A stretch of DNA of 5,267 nucleotides. Source: Mageeibacillus sp. UBA1046 (GTDB lineage: Bacteria; Bacillota; Clostridia; Saccharofermentanales; DTU023). The stretch spans positions 20,499-25,765 of the forward strand of contig DCDV01000020.1 in the NCBI GenBank assembly GCA_002316595.1, given 5' to 3'. Positions within the stretch are counted from its first letter, which is position 1. Every line of letters starts with the position of its first letter. The notes below the pieces were generated by a model. The model was not told where the DNA came from. It saw nothing but the letters and a program-made list of their open reading frames with translations, and searched no databases. Made by a program: the position numbers and the translations under genes. Positions 1 to 4,863 of the stretch are shown here, one piece after another.

Positions 1-158
1 ATAACCCATTCATCTTCATCCTGATCATAGACTTCGCTGGTCTGACCGGCGGAGAGAATCCGAGTGATTTTTACCTTGCCTTTTGCCAGCAAAATCTCTT
101 CCTGCTCAGCCAATGCGGCATCCGGCAGATTTTCGTATATGTTATTCAGAATATCCAC
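1..158 (-). CDS. Cupin-domain protein, N-terminal part only (runs off the left edge)
   Basis: The minus-strand frame is open from a GTG at 158-156 to the window edge: 52 complete codons plus two bases. A GAGAGG ribosome binding site lies 5 nt before the GTG, which decides the start. The protein begins MDILNNIYENLPD and reaches I-L-S-A-G-Q-T-S-E-V-Y-D-Q-D-E-D-E-W-V at residues 34-52. The stretch Y-D-Q-D-E-D-E-W-V is typical of small single-domain cupins, where it enters the first beta-strands of the barrel. The metal-binding histidines normally found further on are outside the window, so metal use and substrate cannot be judged. Such proteins are small cytosolic beta-barrels with varied or unknown roles. 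It is divergent from the GNAT gene and shares a 139-bp intergenic region with it. Confidence 0.72.
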   Translation of the reverse strand, partial: MDILNNIYENLPDAALAEQEEILLAKGKVKITRILSAGQTSEVYDQDEDEWV

Positions 159-240
159 TTGTACCTCTCAACTACTTAATTTTCTTAACATATCGGATGA
201 GCGCCTTCACACTCTTATCTTAATCATAAATCAGGTAAAA

Positions 241-246
241 TATAAT
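241..246 (+). promoter_or_regulatory. Candidate -10 box for the GNAT gene
   Basis: A perfect TATAAT lies 51 bp before the chosen ATG, inside the AT-rich divergent region between the cupin and GNAT genes. No convincing -35 hexamer is found 16-18 bp upstream, where the sequence is TCTTAA-like. The element is therefore only a candidate. No clear promoter could be assigned to the cupin gene on the other strand. Confidence 0.35.
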
Positions 247-297
247 AATATCTTCGTACCAGATAAATTCACGGAAATGGGAGAATTTAAAACACTT

Positions 298-834
298 ATG
301 ACAATAAAGGAAACGTTAGAAACTGAAAGATTAATTCTGCGGCCACTGACAGAGGAAGACTTTGACAGCGTCCACTCCTGGGCATCAGTGCCGGCCAACG
401 TCCGCTACATGTCCTGGGGTCCCAATAGTGAAGAAGATACACTCAACTTTATTCGCACCGCCAAACCGGGATTCGAATTCGGTATCACTCTCAAAGCGGA
501 CAATCAACTGATTGGCAGCTGCGGGATTTATCCCAGCGGCCTGGATACAGCGGAAATAGGCTGGACTTTACATCGGGATCATTGGCAAAAGGGCTACGGC
601 ACAGAAGCCGGTTATGTCTTGATTGAATATGGTTTTAACACTATGAAGCTGCATAGGATTTTCGCTTTATGCGCCGCAGACAACTACGGATCATACCGGG
701 TGATGGAGAATATCGGCATGAGGAGGGAAGCTCATTATCGCAAGGCGCTCTGGGCACGGGTGGACAAAGAGTGGATTGATCAATATTGCTATGCCATCCT
801 GGCAGAGGAGTATCTAAATAAGGTGACTCTTTAA
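298..834 (+). CDS. GNAT-family N-acetyltransferase (RimJ/RimL-like)
   Basis: A 178-residue protein of the GNAT superfamily, which transfers an acetyl group from acetyl-CoA to an amine; it most resembles the RimJ/RimL-like Acetyltransf_3 branch. It opens with T-E-R-L-I-L-R-P-L-T near residues 9-18, the usual first strand of this branch. The acetyl-CoA pyrophosphate-binding motif A is Q-K-G-Y-G-T at 97-102. A C-terminal N-Y-G-S-Y-R-V-M-E-N-I-G-M stretch at 129-141 matches the family motif with the N-x-x-S and E-x-x-G-M/F pattern. The frame stays open upstream to base 64, but that part is antisense to the cupin gene and does not look like protein. ATG 298 sits 14 nt after GGGAG; ATG 277, adding seven residues, is an alternative. 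The acceptor cannot be inferred: ribosomal protein, antibiotic or small amine are all possible. Its last 21 bases overlap the convergent cysK. Confidence 0.88.
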   Translation: MTIKETLETERLILRPLTEEDFDSVHSWASVPANVRYMSWGPNSEEDTLNFIRTAKPGFEFGITLKADNQLIGSCGIYPSGLDTAEIGWTLHRDHWQKGYGTEAGYVLIEYGFNTMKLHRIFALCAADNYGSYRVMENIGMRREAHYRKALWARVDKEWIDQYCYAILAEEYLNKVTL

Positions 835-1836
835 ATCCAGCAGTTCAATATCTGCAGAGAGGTGATCTTCTCTCACAGGCTCCTCTTGCAAAAGATCAGT
901 AGTCAGGTACTTCTTATTGTCATCCGCGAAGACAGTGACTACATTGGCATCCTTGCCTAGCATGTTCTGCACTGCTACAGCTCCCAGGAAGTTCGCGCCG
1001 GAGGAGATGCCGACGCCCAGGCCAAGCCTGCCGGCTAAATTTTGCGCCATGATGATGGCATCACCGTCATCAACTCCGATGATCTTATCCAGCTCATCCA
1101 GTTTAAGTATTGAGGTGATGAACTCATCAGAAATGCCCTCAATTCTATGGCTGCGGGCTACCTCACCACCGGTCTTGAGGGTCGGAGAATTCGAGGGTTC
1201 TAGCGGATATGCCTTAAATGCGGGATTTATCGCTTTGAAGTATCTGCTGACACCCATAATTGTACCGCCTGTTCCTACACCGGCAACGATGGCATCAGCT
1301 TTCAGGCCTGCCGCAGCCAGCTGCTGTCTTATTTCCGGACCTGTGGATTCGTAGTGAGCCTCCACATTGTACTCATTAGAAAACTGGCAGGGAAGGAATA
1401 CGCCTTCATTTTGGCCGGCATACTTTTCGGTCAGCCTGATGCAGCCCTGAAAGCCGCCTTCCTCTTTGCTGACCAGCTTCACCTCAGCGCCAAAACTTCT
1501 GATCAGATCTTTTCTTTCTTCGCTCATCCAGTCGGGCATGAAGATAGTTACTTTATGTCCTAAAGCAGAGCCCAGCGCGGCAAAAGATATGCCGGTGTTG
1601 CCGCTGGTCGCCTCAAGAATCTGATCCCCTGGCTTAATAAGCCCTTGCATATATGCTTTAGCCAGAATATGGATGGCCATTCTATCCTTAATGCTGCCGG
1701 TAAAGTTATAACTTTCAGCCTTAACAAAGACCCTGCGCACTTCGCCGTTATAGCTGTATTCTATTTCCAGCAATGGTGTCTTGCCGATCAATCTTTCCAG
1801 TTCTCTGATACGATTTTCAATGACCTTAATGTCCAT
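814..1836 (-). CDS. cysK: PLP-dependent cysteine synthase (O-acetylserine sulfhydrylase family)
   Basis: A 340-residue fold-type II PLP enzyme, expected to make L-cysteine from O-acetylserine and sulfide in the cytosol. The Schiff-base lysine is Lys50 in G-S-I-K-D-R. The substrate loop T-S-G-N-T-G is at 77-82, the glycine-rich PLP phosphate-binding loop G-V-G-T-G-G-T at 186-192, H-R-I-E-G-I at 230-235 (CysK proteins often have H-K-I-Q-G-I), and the serine contacting the PLP ring nitrogen lies in G-I-S-S-G-A-N at 276-282. All key residues are present. The tail of about 30 residues after A-D-D-N-K-K-Y-L is, from memory, common in clostridial members. A GGGAG site 6 nt before the ATG fixes the start. 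No cysE, sulfate-assimilation gene or riboswitch is visible nearby, so regulation is unknown. Cystathionine beta-synthase-like or other sulfhydrylase activity cannot be excluded from sequence alone. Confidence 0.92.
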   Translation of the reverse strand: MDIKVIENRIRELERLIGKTPLLEIEYSYNGEVRRVFVKAESYNFTGSIKDRMAIHILAKAYMQGLIKPGDQILEATSGNTGISFAALGSALGHKVTIFMPDWMSEERKDLIRSFGAEVKLVSKEEGGFQGCIRLTEKYAGQNEGVFLPCQFSNEYNVEAHYESTGPEIRQQLAAAGLKADAIVAGVGTGGTIMGVSRYFKAINPAFKAYPLEPSNSPTLKTGGEVARSHRIEGISDEFITSILKLDELDKIIGVDDGDAIIMAQNLAGRLGLGVGISSGANFLGAVAVQNMLGKDANVVTVFADDNKKYLTTDLLQEEPVREDHLSADIELLDLKSHLI

Positions 1837-1983
1837 CGAATACTCCCTTTGCTGCCTCAGTTTATCTAAACAATTGCCCTCAATGATATTCAGAAAAAGA
1901 AAATTATTCTACAAATCAGCTGAAAATATGAGTGCAAATCAAAGACCGTTATAATCTTAACATGCCTCTGAGAAATTATGTCC

Positions 1984-1994
1984 TGATATATAAT
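1984..1994 (+). promoter_or_regulatory. Candidate extended -10 promoter for the DNA glycosylase gene
   Basis: TGATATATAAT contains a TGn-TATATA extended -10 (1984-1992) and an overlapping perfect TATAAT at 1989-1994, about 50 bp before the ATG. No good -35 hexamer is present, which an extended -10 may tolerate. A second TATAAT at 1950-1955 is an alternative. The 208-bp gap also has to hold the cysK promoter on the minus strand, for which I see no strong hexamers. Confidence 0.4.
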
Positions 1995-2044
1995 GAATAA
2001 TAGCTGGTTTGCTAAATAATTTTAAGAGACGAAGGCGCTTGTAA

Positions 2045-2665
2045 ATGAGTTTAATATATTTTCCTTACGGAAAAACCGAAATAGCATACCTGAAAGCCAA
2101 GGACAAGAAACTTGGAGCAGCAATTGACCGGATTGGTCATATTAAGAGGGAAGTAGAATCCGACCTCTTTTCAGCTGTTGTTCTTACAATTGTCGGGCAG
2201 CAGATCTCCGGCAAGGCTAAGACTACAATTTGCCGGAGATTGACAGATGCACTGGGGGAGATCACTGCGGAGACGGTATTGGCTGCCGGCATAGATAAAA
2301 TACAGCAATTCGGCATGTCATTTCGTAAAGCAAGTTATATTACTGACTTCGCTGAAAAAGTAAGATCGGGTGAATTTGATCTTGAAGATATTAAAGATAA
2401 GACAGATGAGGAAGCCATAGCGAGATTGACGGAACTCAAAGGCGTAGGGCCTTGGTCTGCGGAGATGATCCTGCTTTTTTCCCTACAGCGACCGGACATC
2501 TTTAGCTTTGGTGATTATGGGATTAACAAAGGGTTACGCCTGATTTACGGACATAAGGAGATTGACAGGGAGCGCTTCGAGCGTTATCGGAGGCGCTTCA
2601 GTCCTTATGGCAGTGTCGCAAGCCTCTACCTCTGGGAAGTAGCCAGCGGTACAATTATTTCTTAA
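2045..2665 (+). CDS. DNA-3-methyladenine glycosylase, AlkA/Mag-type HhH-GPD protein
   Basis: A 206-residue base-excision repair glycosylase that would remove alkylated bases such as 3-methyladenine from DNA. The HhH-GPD fold is visible. G-Q-Q-I-S at 51-55 belongs to the conserved early helix region. The helix-hairpin-helix is L-K-G-V-G-P-W-S-A at 131-139. The catalytic aspartate is Asp157 in D-I-F-S-F-G-D-Y-G-I, matching the family pattern D-x-F-x-x-x-D. It lacks the extra N-terminal domain of E. coli AlkA (282 residues), so it resembles compact Mag-like enzymes. No C-terminal iron-sulfur cysteines of the Nth/MutY type are present. A GAAGG site lies 9 nt before the ATG. The gene is divergent from cysK and may be cotranscribed with the DUF3783 gene 68 bp downstream. 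No Ada-type regulator is visible. Confidence 0.9.
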   Translation: MSLIYFPYGKTEIAYLKAKDKKLGAAIDRIGHIKREVESDLFSAVVLTIVGQQISGKAKTTICRRLTDALGEITAETVLAAGIDKIQQFGMSFRKASYITDFAEKVRSGEFDLEDIKDKTDEEAIARLTELKGVGPWSAEMILLFSLQRPDIFSFGDYGINKGLRLIYGHKEIDRERFERYRRRFSPYGSVASLYLWEVASGTIIS

Positions 2666-2721
2666 GCTGGCTATACTTTTAATTATTTGCAATTATTAAG
2701 ATGAATATTCTGCAGAGGGTT

Positions 2722-2727
2722 AAGGAG
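2722..2727 (+). promoter_or_regulatory. Ribosome binding site that fixes the DUF3783 start
   Basis: AAGGAG lies 6 nt before ATG 2734. The upstream in-frame ATG at 2701 is preceded only by an AT-rich sequence without any Shine-Dalgarno match, so translation should begin at 2734. Confidence 0.8.
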
Positions 2728-2733
2728 AGTTTT

Positions 2734-3375
2734 ATGAATATTGATAAAGACAGACCTTATATGCTTGCTTACGGATTTTTTGCTGATCGTTTAGAGAAAC
2801 TGGAGGAAGCAGCATCGGCAGGCGGGATTGGCATCAAGCTGATCGGACGGGACAATTTAGATACGATAGTCAGGGAACTGCTCCTGAGAGAAAATGAAGA
2901 ATTGCCTGCAAATAGCGGCCCTCACACATCTCCTGAACTGGATCCGGGATTCATCCTCTTCGTAAATATCGGACAGGAGGCCTTATACCAATTCTTAGAA
3001 GTCATGAAAGAGAAAGATCTCTTTGTCCCTTATAAGGCCGGACTCACAGCAAATAATATTACCTGGCCCTTACGAGAGCTGATAGCTGCCAACCGCCAGG
3101 AACATGAATACATTAAATTATACCAGGACAGCAAGAAGGCTCTATATTTCGGCATGGATCTCTACGAAAAAACAAAGGACAATCTACTGTTTGAGCGCCT
3201 TGAACAGCTGCTGGAATACATTACGTCAATTGAGAACGGGCAGGAGACTTTAGAACAAGAAACTTCTAAGCAAGATGAAGCAGCCCGATTTACAGAACTT
3301 CGCAAGCGATATAATGCCCTGGCTATGAAAATAAATGAAATCGTCAGAAGTAAAGGGAATGCACCTGATAGCTGA
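2734..3375 (+). CDS. DUF3783-family protein of unknown function
   Basis: A 213-residue soluble protein. The central part, about residues 73-127, matches what I know of the DUF3783 family: a hydrophobic strand (F-I-L-F-V-N-I-G), a helix (ALYQFLEVMKEKD), then V-P-Y-K-A-G-L-T and N-I-T-W-P-L-R-E-L-I ending in E-H-E-Y. The N-terminal part, L-A-Y-G-F-F-A-D-R-L-E-K-L near 11-23, resembles the strand-helix opening seen in these proteins. Residues about 140-205 are charged, rich in E, K and Q, and probably helical or coiled-coil; this looks longer than the usual tail of the family. There is no signal peptide, membrane segment or recognisable catalytic motif. It follows the DNA glycosylase on the same strand, but proximity alone does not imply a repair role. 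It ends 31 bp from the convergent tadE-like gene with no clear terminator between them. Confidence 0.75.
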   Translation: MNIDKDRPYMLAYGFFADRLEKLEEAASAGGIGIKLIGRDNLDTIVRELLLRENEELPANSGPHTSPELDPGFILFVNIGQEALYQFLEVMKEKDLFVPYKAGLTANNITWPLRELIAANRQEHEYIKLYQDSKKALYFGMDLYEKTKDNLLFERLEQLLEYITSIENGQETLEQETSKQDEAARFTELRKRYNALAMKINEIVRSKGNAPDS

Positions 3376-3406
3376 CGCTTACTTAATTAAAGACACATCT
3401 TCAAGA

Positions 3407-3775
3407 TCAACGAGAAAAGTCAACAGGTACATCGCCATCAAAAAACAATCCTACTAAAGGCTTAACGTTGCCACCCAGAGTAACTCTTATTTCCGCCGGA
3501 GTGCCGCCTATGCTAATTTGAGCGTAGGCTGTTCCTTTGAACAGATCAGGCATCCTGGCTTGCGCCAGGGCAGCTTCATCGGATAGGGGCAGTTCTTCAT
3601 CAACGACATACAAACGAGCTACTTCACGGGTGCTGTTATTAACAGTCAATTTCGCATAGAAGATCCAGCCGAAATCTATTACAGCGACAATAATCAGTAA
3701 AAGAATCGGCAGAATCAGAGCGAACTCAACCAGAGATTGCCCTTCTTTTCGTTTTACGATCTGACATGTCTTCAT
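3407..3775 (-). CDS. TadE-like pseudopilin (Tad/Flp pilus-associated protein)
   Basis: A 122-residue protein with the TadE layout. A short basic leader (residues 1-12) is followed by G12-Q-S-L-V-E17-F18-A-L, matching the prepilin peptidase site G/xxxxE-F/Y with glutamate at mature position 5. A hydrophobic helix to about residue 40 (I-L-P-I-L-L-L-I-I-V) comes next, then N-S-T-R-E-V-A-R-L-Y at 47-56, the conserved region after the TadE helix, and a beta-rich extracytoplasmic domain. TadE proteins are minor pseudopilins cleaved by a dedicated prepilin peptidase during Tad pilus assembly. The C-terminus stops at V-D-F-S-R, a little short of the usual T-M-R-x-E-like ending. Its ribosome binding site overlaps the stop codon of the upstream peptidase remnant, so the two formed one operon. 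With that peptidase broken, processing would need another enzyme. Confidence 0.85.
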   Translation of the reverse strand: MKTCQIVKRKEGQSLVEFALILPILLLIIVAVIDFGWIFYAKLTVNNSTREVARLYVVDEELPLSDEAALAQARMPDLFKGTAYAQISIGGTPAEIRVTLGGNVKPLVGLFFDGDVPVDFSR

Positions 3776-3780
3776 ACTGT

Positions 3781-3786
3781 ACTCCT
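3781..3786 (-). promoter_or_regulatory. Ribosome binding site of the TadE-like gene, overlapping the upstream stop codon
   Basis: AGGAGT on the minus strand lies 5 nt before ATG 3775, and its first bases are part of the TAG stop (3787-3785) of the prepilin peptidase frame. This arrangement is typical of translational coupling. It also gives the TadE gene its own strong initiation site even though the upstream frame is interrupted. Confidence 0.75.
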
Positions 3787-4356
3787 AAAAGAACAACCCC
3801 GTAATAAAACCTGTCCGGGACAACACAACAATTGTCACTGTTCCAAGAGCTATTGCCAGCGCATAAGGTATGTAATCACGTTTCTTATCCGAGGTATCTA
3901 CCCGATATTGCTCTCGCTTGCTGCTCAGCAGCAAAGAAGAGGAAGCTATCATAATCATGCTCAGAAAACCAAAAACAAGTAAACGGCCGGTTCGTTTAAA
4001 TGTTCTCATCAACCCGCCCCGCGCTATTCGAGCAACAAACACTAGTATGGCGCCGTTGATTGCTGCAGCGAAAGTAATAGCGATCACTACACGCCAATTG
4101 CTGATGGCTCCGATTGCAGCCATCAGTTTGACATCTCCTGCTCACATAAATCCCGTTATATAGGGGATGATAAAGACCAGGAAGCCGACTGCCAAACCGA
4201 TCAAACCTGTCAAGATGCCTTGGGGAAAATCACCCACAGCATTCACTACTAAGCCCAGTGCAGCAAATGAAACTGTCAGTTTATTTGGTATTTTGCGAGT
4301 GCGGATATCAGCTAGTGCAGCTAATGCTACCAAAATATTTAAGCGATGATTTGCAT
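3785..4356 (-). pseudogene. TadV/CpaA-type prepilin peptidase (A24 family), with a frameshift and an in-frame stop
   Basis: Read through its two lesions, this is a 190-residue membrane aspartic protease of the GxGD type, which cleaves the leaders of Flp and TadE/F prepilins. The first catalytic aspartate is Asp17 in L-A-D-I-R-T-R-K-I-P-N; the second is Asp75 in A-G-D-V-K-L-M-A-A-I-G-A. Hydrophobic segments (for example G-L-I-G-L-A-V-G-F-L-V-F-I-I) run through it, ending in P-Y-A-L-A-I-A-L-G-T near the C-terminus, all typical of the family. Lesion 1: ATG 4356 reads M-Q-I-I-A and then TAA at 4341-4339; adding one T after GCT gives M-Q-I-I-A-L-N-I-L-V-A-L and rejoins the long frame. Lesion 2: TGA at 4144-4142 stands where the first glycine of GAGD belongs (GGA to TGA is one change). 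A GGAGG at 4375-4371 is 14 nt from the ATG, longer than usual. Translation could also start weakly at TTG 4333, but that leaves the first membrane helix too short. A sequencing error or recoding is possible but less likely. Confidence 0.85.
4101..4126 (-). repeat. Perfect 9-bp hairpin 15 nt after the in-frame TGA
   Basis: The arms CTGATGGCT (4101-4109) and AGCCATCAG (4118-4126) are exact reverse complements around an 8-nt loop, read as GCAAUCGG in the peptidase mRNA. The stem is inside the coding sequence, over the codons for L-M-A-A-I-G-A-I-S, so it may be a by-product of the protein sequence. No U-run follows it, so it is not an intrinsic terminator. Confidence 0.7.
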
Positions 4357-4457
4357 GTAAGTGATATATTCCTCCATAAAATCACCGCCTTATTTTTTTG
4401 CTCCGGCAGCATGAATCACGATTTGCTGCAAAAAGATACTTATCTGAGCCTTGACTG

Positions 4458-4493
4458 TTCCGAATAGCCCCCTTATGCGGAGGCTATTCGGAA
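4458..4493. repeat. Strong intergenic hairpin with 12-bp perfect arms
   Basis: TTCCGAATAGCC (4458-4469) pairs exactly with GGCTATTCGGAA (4482-4493) around a 12-nt loop that can add two more GC pairs. Neither flank has a U-run in the sense needed for an intrinsic terminator: the plus side continues ACAAACAACAG and the minus side CAGTCAAGG. It lies between divergent genes, where a terminator would not be expected. It may be a remnant of a small repeat element or a regulatory RNA structure. Confidence 0.75.
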
Positions 4494-4627
4494 ACAAACA
4501 ACAGTTCGTCAAAATCAACCGCCGCCTAATCTGGCAATGCTCCCAGTTCTGATGCAGTTCTATTGAAGATACCTGTGATACTGACGCCCAACTATATTCG
4601 GTCTAGAATTTTGAATAATTTAACATA

Positions 4628-4657
4628 TTGATAAAAATATTAGACATAAGAAATACT
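4628..4657 (+). promoter_or_regulatory. Possible distal promoter reading toward tig
   Basis: TTGATA (4628-4633) matches five of six -35 bases and is followed after 18 bp by AATACT (4652-4657), four of six -10 bases. It would give a 5' leader of roughly 200 nt that includes the pyrimidine-rich repeat. In AT-rich intergenic DNA such matches are common, so this is weak evidence. Confidence 0.25.
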
Positions 4658-4683
4658 GATGTGTGTACAGCAGACTGAGGCCA

Positions 4684-4790
4684 TGCCTTCTTAGCCCTTT
4701 ACTTTACTTTGCTTTGTCTGTGCCTTCTTACTTCTTGCTTTACTTTACTTGGCCTAATCATTCTTTCCTCTTACTTTTACTTTATTAACT
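4684..4790. repeat. Pyrimidine-rich imperfect direct repeat upstream of tig
   Basis: The plus strand is almost purine-free apart from scattered A and a few G. TGCCTTCTTA occurs at 4684-4693 and 4721-4730, each followed by CTTTACTTTACTT, at 4697-4709 and 4738-4750. The repeat period is therefore about 37-41 bp. Related CTTACTTTTACTTTATT text continues to 4787. The minus strand is correspondingly AAAGT/AAGTA-rich. Confidence 0.7.
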
Positions 4791-4824
4791 CGATATGGTA
4801 AACTTCTAGCGCTAAAACAACGAA

Positions 4825-4836
4825 TGATAGCTATCA
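4825..4836. promoter_or_regulatory. Perfect 12-bp palindrome, possible operator, before tig
   Basis: TGATAGCTATCA is exactly self-complementary and ends 16 bp before the tig Shine-Dalgarno. A shorter palindrome, TAGCGCTA, lies at 4807-4814, and AGCTA/TAGCT arms (4829-4833, 4845-4849) flank the AT-rich gap. The position suits a repressor site or a leader RNA fold, but no known regulator consensus is recognised. Confidence 0.4.
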
Positions 4837-4863
4837 ATATAGATTAGCTCACGGAGGATCCTC

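Larger units (their letters stand above)
4381..4863. other. Gene-free intergenic region between the peptidase remnant and tig
   Basis: About 480 bp without a convincing gene on either strand. Short open frames exist but lack ribosome binding sites and family resemblance. I looked specifically for an Flp pilin, which often precedes TadV, and saw no G-x-x-x-x-E-Y pilin motif. The region holds a strong hairpin (4458-4493), a possible distal promoter (4628-4657), a pyrimidine-rich imperfect direct repeat (4684-4790) and two small palindromes before the tig ribosome binding site. The genes on either side are divergent, so promoters for both must lie here. Confidence 0.7.

Noticed and set aside
64..297. 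An N-terminal extension of the GNAT protein starting at ATG 64.
   Set aside because: It is antisense to the cupin gene, does not resemble GNAT proteins, has no ribosome binding site, and the family opening T-E-R-L-I-L-R-P begins just after ATG 298.
917..1869. Several plus-strand open frames opposite cysK.
   Set aside because: They are shadows of a well-supported conserved gene on the other strand, with no family resemblance of their own.
2701..2733. An upstream ATG (2701) as the start of the DUF3783 gene.
   Set aside because: No Shine-Dalgarno precedes it, while ATG 2734 has AAGGAG at ideal spacing.
3376..3406. A bidirectional terminator between the convergent DUF3783 and TadE genes.
   Set aside because: Only very short AT-rich palindromes (TTAATTAA, ATCTTCAAGAT) are present, too weak to call.
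4142..4144. A genome-wide code in which UGA means glycine (as in SR1/Gracilibacteria), suggested by TGA at a conserved glycine.
   Set aside because: All 34 glycines of cysK and those of the other genes use GGN codons with no in-frame TGA. The DUF3783 and TadE genes end at sensible points with TGA. The peptidase also has a separate frameshift, which a code change would not explain.
4258..4467. A plus-strand 69-codon open frame across the start of the peptidase remnant.
   Set aside because: It is antisense to the peptidase N-terminus, has an unlikely composition and no ribosome binding site.
4458..4493. The hairpin as a rho-independent terminator.
   Set aside because: There is no U-run after the stem on either strand, and no gene ends near it.
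4390..4545. A minus-strand open frame ending at TAA 4392-4390 just upstream of the peptidase, considered as an Flp pilin.
   Set aside because: It has no start codon with a ribosome binding site, no prepilin G-x-x-x-x-E-Y motif and no continuous hydrophobic helix of pilin type; its middle simply encodes the hairpin arms.
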